Of a DNA stretch of 16,361 bases, positions 1-5,544 are shown piece after piece (the stretch's first letter is position 1; every line of letters begins with the position of its first letter). Under the pieces are notes generated by a model. It had not been told where the DNA came from. It saw only the letters and a program-made list of their open reading frames with translations, and searched no databases. The DNA lies in contig CAJTML010000041.1 of assembly GCA_910577495.1 (NCBI GenBank), forward strand, positions 1 through 16,361, given 5' to 3'. This DNA is from an uncultured Eggerthellaceae bacterium. GTDB lineage: Bacteria; Actinomycetota; Coriobacteriia; Coriobacteriales; Eggerthellaceae. A program made the position numbers and the translations under genes.

Positions 1-1458
1 GTGTTAACACCAAGATCAATCTTTACCATGGTGAGCTTATTGCCTTTGCCATCTGTTGCTACACCACTAAATTGAGGTGTTCCAGAAGCATCAGGAGGAA
101 CAAAGAACGAACCACCAGTCACTTCAATGTCAATGTTTGGCGCGCCAATATAACCAGAATAGAATTCTCCATTCGGTCCTGAAGTAACACCGTAATCGTT
201 TGAAAGTGTCAGATTGCCACCCGTTACAAAAATAGTCTGACAAGCATTATCAGCCGGCACGCAAGCAGATCCAATAGAGTGACCGTGTATATGGCCAATT
301 GCCTGGACGTCGCCTCCGTTAACATACAAATCTCGCATGATTACCCCATTAGGAGCATCACTTTTTATAACCGATGGTATGAGCGGTTTGTCCCATCCTT
401 GCGGTAAGCCCCAACCAAGTCCACTGTGACCAGCCCCAATACCTGGACCATGTGCCGCAGATATTGCCTTTACCGTTCCGCCATTAAATTCCATGCGCAA
501 CGTTCCACCAATAATGCCTCCACCAATACCTGCGCCTGCATTATCTAATTGAGTAACATCCGTTTTACTGCCATATGATTCAGCTTGGATTATGCCACCG
601 TCGAAAATCATGACACCAGAGTTTTCACCACGACCAGAACCAATTCCAGCCGCAAGAGCCCCTCCGTTCGATATAAGTTTTCCGGGATTTTTGCTCTCTA
701 ACAGATAGAGCGGATCACCTTTTTGTAATTTAGTACCGTTGGAAAGCACGCAGTCATAGGGCACCGCCCCTTCTTTTGGGGTAATGCGATTACCTTGCGA
801 ATCGTAGTTTTTAACTTCGTCATCAATAATAAGCACAGAACCTTCGCCACAGTGAATACCTGGTGCATTCGTCCCAGCAATAAGCGTATTCACCGTGCCA
901 TCTTTAATGGTTATGTGTAGCGAAGTTTGATTGGTGATCTGTTCTGCAGACGTAGCAATGCTTCCTTCGTTTTTGCCACCCACATCGGAAACATTTGTAA
1001 CGATATTAATAGGAATCCCACCCATGGCATCCAGCTCAAGCGGATATTCTATGTGCACCCCAGCAAGGACGATATTTGCGTGCGTTCCCGGTTTGACCGC
1101 AATTCCGTAGCCATTCTTTGCAGTGCCGCCGAATGTCAACTTCGTGTTTGTTTTTATCACGATAGCTGGATTGGTATATGGCTCAACTATTGACGAGACA
1201 ATTTCGTAATCAATGCCTTCTTTGCCGCCTGAAATTATGAGCCCAGTATCTGAGCTGTTGGCAGCCAAGCCAGGTTCTTGGAATTCCTGAACGCTTGGCA
1301 ACTGCGCCGAATTCGCATCCAAAACCTCATCCGCAAACGAAACAACTGGCACGAAACCAGCTGTCATTAAAGCGACACATGCCACTGCAATACATTTTTG
1401 AAAGATGGTCAGGGGTTGGCTATTGAGGTGCGACCCCCCCCCGTGCAATATTTTTCAT
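1..1458 (-). CDS. Secreted glycine-rich repetitive surface protein, 5' part, frame broken at a G9 tract
   Basis: Partial gene running off the left edge. The ATG at 1458 has a well-placed Shine-Dalgarno (AAGGGG, 7 nt upstream). As written, nine G at 1434-1442 lead to TAG after 12 codons. With eight G the frame stays open for about 485 codons to the window edge; I read it line by line without meeting a stop. That product begins MKNIARGG, has a hydrophobic core (CIAVACVALMTAGFVPVV) and a likely cleavage site after SFA, before DE. The mature part is rich in Gly, Asn, Thr and Ile, with recurring GIGxG/GxGIG motifs (AAGIGSG, GAGIGGG, GPGIGAG, HSIGSA) in a beta-strand-rich context. This resembles right-handed beta-helix or carbohydrate-binding surface proteins, but I do not recognise the exact family. 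Codons are visibly AT-richer than in the rest of the window, which suggests acquisition. The product is probably a wall or surface protein; anchoring signals would lie outside the window. A TTG or GTG restart downstream is possible but would weaken or lose the signal peptide. Confidence 0.75.
1434..1442 (-). repeat. G9 homopolymer tract in codons 6-9 of the surface-protein gene
   Basis: Nine consecutive G on the coding strand (nine C on the plus strand), 16 nt after the A of the start codon and before the signal-peptide core. G8 (or G11) gives the long open frame. G9 stops at TAG after 12 codons, and G10 stops at TGA after 16. Poly-G tracts of this length at the 5' end of surface-protein genes are known contingency loci in other bacteria. 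A pyrosequencing-type homopolymer miscount is the alternative explanation. Confidence 0.9.
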
Positions 1459-1503
1459 GCTGATTCCCCTTCTATACCAACTCATGCAACAAGCTTTACG
1501 AGC

Positions 1504-1533
1504 ATCTTATTTGCGTCACGAAGCAACTGTCCA
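1504..1533 (-). promoter_or_regulatory. Candidate promoter of the surface-protein gene
   Basis: On the minus strand, TGGACA (1533-1528, 5/6 match to TTGACA) is followed after 18 bp by TAAGAT (1509-1504, 4/6 match to TATAAT). Transcription would start near 1497 and leave a leader of about 40 nt before the ATG at 1458. Identified from consensus only. Confidence 0.4.
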
Positions 1534-1580
1534 GCTCTATACGTTTTGTTGCGCAGTTTAACGGAATGGTTACAAATAGT

Positions 1581-1763
1581 CTAGCATTTTGCCTTCGCCA
1601 AAGCTTCGAAAATATCCAAAACAAGGCGATTTGTATGATCTGAAATACATTCAACAGCTTCGTCAAAATGAGGCTTATCGCCGATCAGGCATTTCGTGAA
1701 AGCCGCATGGCGCCAAAGCTTACTGCGGCGGTTCGCGGAATACAAATCGGCAATTATTGGCAT
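1581..1763 (-). CDS. Doubtful small ORF, 60 residues
   Basis: The ORF MPIIADLY...ALAKAKC lies between the aspS terminator and the surface-protein promoter. Only a weak ribosome-site-like GGATGG stands 6 nt before the ATG. Its frame continues upstream through a second G9 tract to an ATG at 1847, but that longer version would begin inside the aspS terminator hairpin and has no Shine-Dalgarno. The composition is protein-like (charged residues, a Leu/Val/Ile helix near the C-terminus), with no signal peptide or membrane segment. I recognise no family. It could be a small gene, a remnant of a larger gene, or chance; coding status is uncertain. Confidence 0.25.
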   Translation of the reverse strand: MPIIADLYSANRRSKLWRHAAFTKCLIGDKPHFDEAVECISDHTNRLVLDIFEALAKAKC

Positions 1764-1799
1764 CAAACGCCATCCAAGTGCGAAAAAGCAGACACGCCA

Positions 1800-1808
1800 C
1801 CCCCCCCC
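1800..1808 (-). repeat. Second G9 homopolymer tract
   Basis: Nine C on the plus strand (nine G on the minus strand), about 8 nt beyond the T-run of the aspS terminator and upstream of the doubtful 60-residue ORF. It has the same length and orientation as the tract at 1434-1442. No reliable start codon precedes it in a translated frame, so any effect on translation is unproven; it might instead influence transcription across the intergenic region. Confidence 0.8.
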
Positions 1809-1815
1809 AGCACGC

Positions 1816-1842
1816 AAAAAGGGCGACCGCCTGGTCGCCCTT
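1816..1842 (-). terminator. Intrinsic terminator of aspS
   Basis: A perfect 10-bp inverted repeat (AAGGGCGACC / GGTCGCCCTT) with a 4-nt loop lies 31 nt after the aspS stop. In the minus direction the stem ends in TTTTT. This is a textbook rho-independent terminator and should isolate aspS from the downstream surface-protein gene. Confidence 0.9.
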
Positions 1843-1873
1843 CGCATGTTGATCGGATGTCGCGTTGCGCAGG

Positions 1874-3652
1874 CTACATCGTGCGCAAGCTCACCTCTTT
1901 GAGCTGACGAGGCGTTACTGCGCTCGGCGCACCCGTCATCGGGTCGGATGCACTGCTGGTCTTCGGGAACGCAATGACGTCGCGGATGGACTGCTTGCCG
2001 CCCAGCAGCATAACCAAACGATCCAGGCCAAGTGCGATGCCACCATGAGGCGGAGCACCCAGCTCAAGCGCGTGGATGAGGTGACCAAACTTCTCGTCAA
2101 TCTCTTCATCGGTCAAGCCGCACACGCGCAGCACGCGACGCTGCTCATCAGCGTTGTGGATACGAATCGTACCGCCGCCAACCTCAAAACCATCCATAAC
2201 CAGGTCATATGAGTAGCTGCCACACGCCAGCGGATCAGTATCAATCTTGTCCAAGTCCTCATCCAACACATGCGTAAACGGATGATGCTCAGCAGCGTAT
2301 TTCTTCTCATCCTCGTCATAGCGGAACATCGGGAAGTTCACGACCCACAGCAGCTGATGACCCTCACGCGGAATATCCAACGCATCGGCCATATGCAGAC
2401 GCAGCGCAGACAGTACCGCATTTGCCACCTCAGGCTTGTCAGCCGCGAACAGCAGCAAGTCACCCGGCTCTACGTCCATAGCCTCTTTGAATGCTGCGAA
2501 CTCCTCATCGGTAAAGAACTTGATGATCGGGCTTTTCTCCTGGCCATCAGTGGTAAAGGCAATCCATGCCATGCCCTTTGCGCCATTCTCGGCAGCAATG
2601 TCGGCCAGCTTTTCAACATCGCCACGGCTCCAGTCGCCCGCACCTTTCGCGTTGATGGCTTTGACGATGCCGCCGTTTTGCGCAACGCTTGAGAACACCT
2701 TAAAGCCCGAGTCCTTCACGATATCGGTAATGTCCACGAGCTCCATACCAAAGCGCGTGTCCGGGCGGTCACATCCAAAGCGATCCATAGCCTCGGAGTA
2801 TTGCATGCGCTGCAGCGGGAATTCATGCTCAACACCAACCGCTTCCAGCGTCTCAGCCATAACGCCTTCCATCATGTCAATGACGTCGTCGCCCTCAACG
2901 AAGCTCATCTCAATATCAACCTGGGTGAATTCCGGCTGACGATCAGCGCGCAAGTCCTCGTCACGGAAGCAACGCGCAATTTGGTAATAGCGCTCAATAC
3001 CGCCCACCATCAGCATCTGCTTAAACTGCTGCGGGCTTTGCGGCAGCGCATAGAAGCGACCCGGATTCGGACGGCTCGGCACGATGTAGTCGCGCGCACC
3101 CTCAGGCGTGGAGTTTGCCAGGATCGGCGTCTCTACCTCCAAGAAGCCGCGCTCGTTGAGTGCGTTGCGCATAGCCTGGGCAACCTTATGGCGAAGGTGC
3201 AGTGCCTCAAACATTTCCGGACGGCGAATATCAAGATAGCGCCACTTCATACGCGTGGTCTCATCGGTTTCAATACCGTTTTCAATGGCGAAAGGCGGCG
3301 TCACTGACGTATTGAGCACGGTCAGCTCTTTTGCTAAAACCTCAATGTCACCCGTCTCCATGTTGGGGTTAACTGCCTCAGGAGCACGCTCGCGAACGAC
3401 ACCAGTTACCTTCAGCACATACTCGCGACCCAGGTGCTCGGCAGCCTCAAAATCAGCAGCGCTGACGCAATCAGGGTCAACAACAATCTGGGTATAACCA
3501 CTACGATCGCGCAGGTCAATAAAGATCAAACCGCCGTGGTCACGGTTGTGCCATGCCCAACCGGTCAGCGTGACTTCTTCGCCCACGTTGTCTTTGCGCA
3601 ACTGGCCACAGGTTGCAGTATGCATGCAGTATTCGTTCATATAATCAGTCAT
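1874..3652 (-). CDS. aspS: Aspartyl-tRNA synthetase (bacterial type)
   Basis: Cytoplasmic class II aminoacyl-tRNA synthetase that charges tRNA with aspartate. The predicted length is 592 residues, usual for the bacterial form. The N-terminal OB-fold anticodon-binding domain (about residues 10-120) is followed by the catalytic core with motif 2 FRDEDLRADRQPEFTQ (229-244). Motif 3 contains GLDR (542-545), followed by the family stretch FPKTSSASDPMTGAPS. The middle carries the bacteria-specific insertion domain. I chose the ATG at 3652 because AAGGA lies 8 nt upstream; an in-frame ATG at 3697 has no ribosome site and would add 15 non-family residues. His39 in RDHGG, where discriminating enzymes such as that of E. 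coli have Leu, hints at a non-discriminating enzyme that also charges tRNA-Asn; this is inference. It is transcribed from its own promoter upstream and ends at a strong terminator. Confidence 0.97.
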   Translation of the reverse strand: MTDYMNEYCMHTATCGQLRKDNVGEEVTLTGWAWHNRDHGGLIFIDLRDRSGYTQIVVDPDCVSAADFEAAEHLGREYVLKVTGVVRERAPEAVNPNMETGDIEVLAKELTVLNTSVTPPFAIENGIETDETTRMKWRYLDIRRPEMFEALHLRHKVAQAMRNALNERGFLEVETPILANSTPEGARDYIVPSRPNPGRFYALPQSPQQFKQMLMVGGIERYYQIARCFRDEDLRADRQPEFTQVDIEMSFVEGDDVIDMMEGVMAETLEAVGVEHEFPLQRMQYSEAMDRFGCDRPDTRFGMELVDITDIVKDSGFKVFSSVAQNGGIVKAINAKGAGDWSRGDVEKLADIAAENGAKGMAWIAFTTDGQEKSPIIKFFTDEEFAAFKEAMDVEPGDLLLFAADKPEVANAVLSALRLHMADALDIPREGHQLLWVVNFPMFRYDEDEKKYAAEHHPFTHVLDEDLDKIDTDPLACGSYSYDLVMDGFEVGGGTIRIHNADEQRRVLRVCGLTDEEIDEKFGHLIHALELGAPPHGGIALGLDRLVMLLGGKQSIRDVIAFPKTSSASDPMTGAPSAVTPRQLKEVSLRTM

Positions 3653-3717
3653 TGCGTGCTTCCTTGCTCTTGCAATAGGGTTCAAACGAGCGTTCATCTT
3701 TGCTCACAAACTGGTTA

Positions 3718-3723
3718 ATTATA
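3718..3723 (-). promoter_or_regulatory. aspS promoter, -10 element
   Basis: A perfect TATAAT on the minus strand lies 66 nt upstream of the aspS ATG. A weak -35 (TTCAAT, 3/6) stands 17 bp further upstream at 3741-3746. Predicted transcription start is near 3710. No terminator is visible between the LuxR gene and this promoter, so some read-through from the LuxR gene into aspS is possible. Confidence 0.5.
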
Positions 3724-3771
3724 TCCAAGTTGCCGCGCGAATTGAATAACTGCAACCGCAATGTGTAAAAA

Positions 3772-5223
3772 CTACTCAGCGTTCACCATTCCAAGCAGCT
3801 CTTCGCGCGAATTAACGCCAAGCTTTTTGTAGATACTTTTGACGTGGGTGCGAACCGTGCTTTCAGAAATCACGAGCGTCTTCGCAATAAAGACCACGCC
3901 ATGACCGCGTCCCAGATAGCCCAAGATCTCAGTCTCGCGCGGCGATAAACCGTGCGAAGTGGCCAGGTCATCACAGCGCTGCGCAATGGATACGCCAGCC
4001 GCCTCGGTGCTTTCTGTCATATCTGCGGGATTGACGTCGTCGGTCTCAATCCCCTTGCGCTTCCAGGCTGAAATAAGCGGCACCGCTAGCAAAAATGCGA
4101 AATAGATGGTGCTGACTACCAGCAAAATTGGACCAGATTCTTCGCCAGCAAAGAGCGGCGTTGAGCCACAGACGATGCCCAAAAGCGAGACCGCCGAAAA
4201 ACAACCCACCGTAAGACCATAGATGAGCGTCGCGGAAAACTCGCGCGCATGTGCCATGCCGCACAGACTGGCCAGCGCCAGCACGCTTACCACGCCATAA
4301 AACACATACGACAGCCACGCTGCCCACCACATGGGCGCCGAGCCTTCAGGAAAGCTGTTGCAGACAATCAAAACCAGCGCAAAGATTGGTACAAGAACCT
4401 GATAAATAAGCGGCAAAAGTGGACGTGAACTGCGAATAAAGAACAGCGGCGATACCAAAATTGCTCCGATTATGCCGCCGAATGTCTCAACGTACACCAC
4501 GTCGAAAATCATGAACTTGCGCACGCCCATCACGAAAGCAAAGACCAAAAGTCCCACAAAAGGCACGCCCAAAACTTGCGTCATGCGCAAAATACTTTGG
4601 CGAAATGACCCGTGCCCGCTGGCTTTCGCATCCGTTTTTTCTCCCTGATTATCAGGCAATACCATGTTCCCCTGCGCCGCTTGCACACACGGAAACGCCA
4701 CGCCAATAAGCATCAAAGCGGCGAACACCACAAGACCCACCTGAATAGCTGTGCTTGAAAGCAAAAGCTGCACCACCGAGCCCATGCCAACCATCATCGC
4801 CAACGCCAGCAAAGCTTGTCGCAAGTCGTACAGCGCAAGATAGGCGCCCCACGCAATACAGAGCTCAACGGTGGATGCACCGAGCAGTAACCCCGCGCAG
4901 ACCGCCGTTATCGGAGAGCCAACTTGAGACACACCCAGCGTCACAACAAAGAGTGCGAACCCAACCACATACGCCACCACCCCTGCTATAACCACTGGCG
5001 TCCGAAGCGCAAACTCTCCCCCACGGCGTGCCGCGAGCCACGCAAAAAGCACACCAACAAGCGCAGCCGTTACGAGCATGGTATTCACAAAGAACGGCAT
5101 GAGCGACTCATCGCCACCCAAGCCATCGCGAAACATAACAATGTTAGGTGAGTAAATAGGTATAGTGGCGAAAAATGCCACGAACAGCAGTGACTCAAGT
5201 TTAAACTCTGAAGAAAGTCGCAA
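3772..5223 (-). CDS. LuxR-family regulator with a 12-segment membrane domain
   Basis: A 483-residue membrane-bound transcription regulator. About twelve hydrophobic helices span residues 5-395 in two groups of six, separated by a polar loop near residues 190-210, as in major-facilitator-like folds. A cytoplasmic linker follows, then a C-terminal LuxR/GerE helix-turn-helix (about 422-483) with LSPRETEIL and a recognition region around SESTVRTHVKSIYKKLGV. There is no receiver domain, so the membrane part probably senses the signal directly. The start is TTG at 5223, supported by an excellent ribosome site (AAGGAGGG, 5 nt away). This architecture is abundant in Eggerthellaceae, where such genes commonly sit beside exported reductases. 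Here it is divergent from the flavoprotein gene, which makes it the likely regulator of that gene and of itself. The ligand is unknown. Confidence 0.92.
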   Translation of the reverse strand: MRLSSEFKLESLLFVAFFATIPIYSPNIVMFRDGLGGDESLMPFFVNTMLVTAALVGVLFAWLAARRGGEFALRTPVVIAGVVAYVVGFALFVVTLGVSQVGSPITAVCAGLLLGASTVELCIAWGAYLALYDLRQALLALAMMVGMGSVVQLLLSSTAIQVGLVVFAALMLIGVAFPCVQAAQGNMVLPDNQGEKTDAKASGHGSFRQSILRMTQVLGVPFVGLLVFAFVMGVRKFMIFDVVYVETFGGIIGAILVSPLFFIRSSRPLLPLIYQVLVPIFALVLIVCNSFPEGSAPMWWAAWLSYVFYGVVSVLALASLCGMAHAREFSATLIYGLTVGCFSAVSLLGIVCGSTPLFAGEESGPILLVVSTIYFAFLLAVPLISAWKRKGIETDDVNPADMTESTEAAGVSIAQRCDDLATSHGLSPRETEILGYLGRGHGVVFIAKTLVISESTVRTHVKSIYKKLGVNSREELLGMVNAE

Positions 5224-5228
5224 AAGTG

Positions 5229-5236
5229 CCCTCCTT
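5229..5236 (-). promoter_or_regulatory. Strong ribosome site fixing a TTG start for the LuxR gene
   Basis: AAGGAGGG on the minus strand, 5 nt before TTG (5223-5221). It decides the start because the next in-frame ATG lies well inside the first membrane helix. Confidence 0.8.
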
Positions 5237-5307
5237 CACTTTTTGCTTGAGTAAACGATTTGCTTCGACATCTTCAAAACCAAAGCAAGAACGCATCAAA
5301 TTCTTCT

Positions 5308-5326
5308 TGGTATCAGGATAATACCA
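5308..5326. promoter_or_regulatory. Candidate operator palindrome TGGTAT-N7-ATACCA
   Basis: Perfect 6-bp arms around a 7-bp centre. On the minus strand it contains TATTAT (5/6 to TATAAT), with a weak TTGCGT 18 bp upstream, so it may overlap the LuxR gene's own promoter. Its size fits a dimeric helix-turn-helix protein. No experimental basis; assignment to the neighbouring LuxR protein is inferred from position. Confidence 0.35.
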
Positions 5327-5475
5327 CCACTGCTCAAGTCAATAACGCAAATTCGCATCACCCTTGCACGAACAGGGATTTTGCATCTTTTACCCAATAT
5401 CCGCGATGCCCAAAAACACACATTTACCCAACAGGAGCGATTACGCGGACATCTCAGACCACCTAAGATGACCTC

Positions 5476-5513
5476 AGCGTTTCGCGCTGGCGAAAAACCA
5501 AACGTAAAACGCT
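5476..5513 (+). promoter_or_regulatory. Inverted-repeat structure upstream of the flavoprotein start
   Basis: An inner stem TTTCGC / GCGAAA (5480-5485 and 5490-5495, 4-nt loop) and an outer pair AGCGTTT / AAACGCT (5476-5482 and 5507-5513) share bases, so the two pairings are partly alternative. The element ends about 20 nt before the Shine-Dalgarno. It may be an mRNA 5' structure or a DNA-binding site. Confidence 0.35.
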
Positions 5514-5544
5514 ACTCGTAATAGCAAGGAGCTAGGGAGGAAAC

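Larger units (their letters stand above)
5224..5544. other. Divergent regulatory region between the LuxR and flavoprotein genes
   Basis: 321 bp without a credible gene. It contains the LuxR gene's ribosome site, a 19-bp perfect-arm palindrome (5308-5326), a shorter CCCT/AGGG inverted repeat (5361-5377), a two-stem inverted repeat close to the flavoprotein start (5476-5513), and the flavoprotein Shine-Dalgarno (AGGGAGG, 4-5 nt before the ATG at 5545). No strong consensus promoter for the flavoprotein gene is visible, consistent with activator-dependent transcription. Confidence 0.6.

Noticed and set aside
3653..3697. Longer aspS N-terminus from the ATG at 3697
   Set aside because: No ribosome site, and the extra residues do not belong to AspRS; AAGGA precedes the ATG at 3652.
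5260..5466. 68-residue plus-strand ORF in the divergent region
   Set aside because: Low-complexity Asn/Thr/Gln product without a ribosome site; the region holds regulatory-looking repeats.
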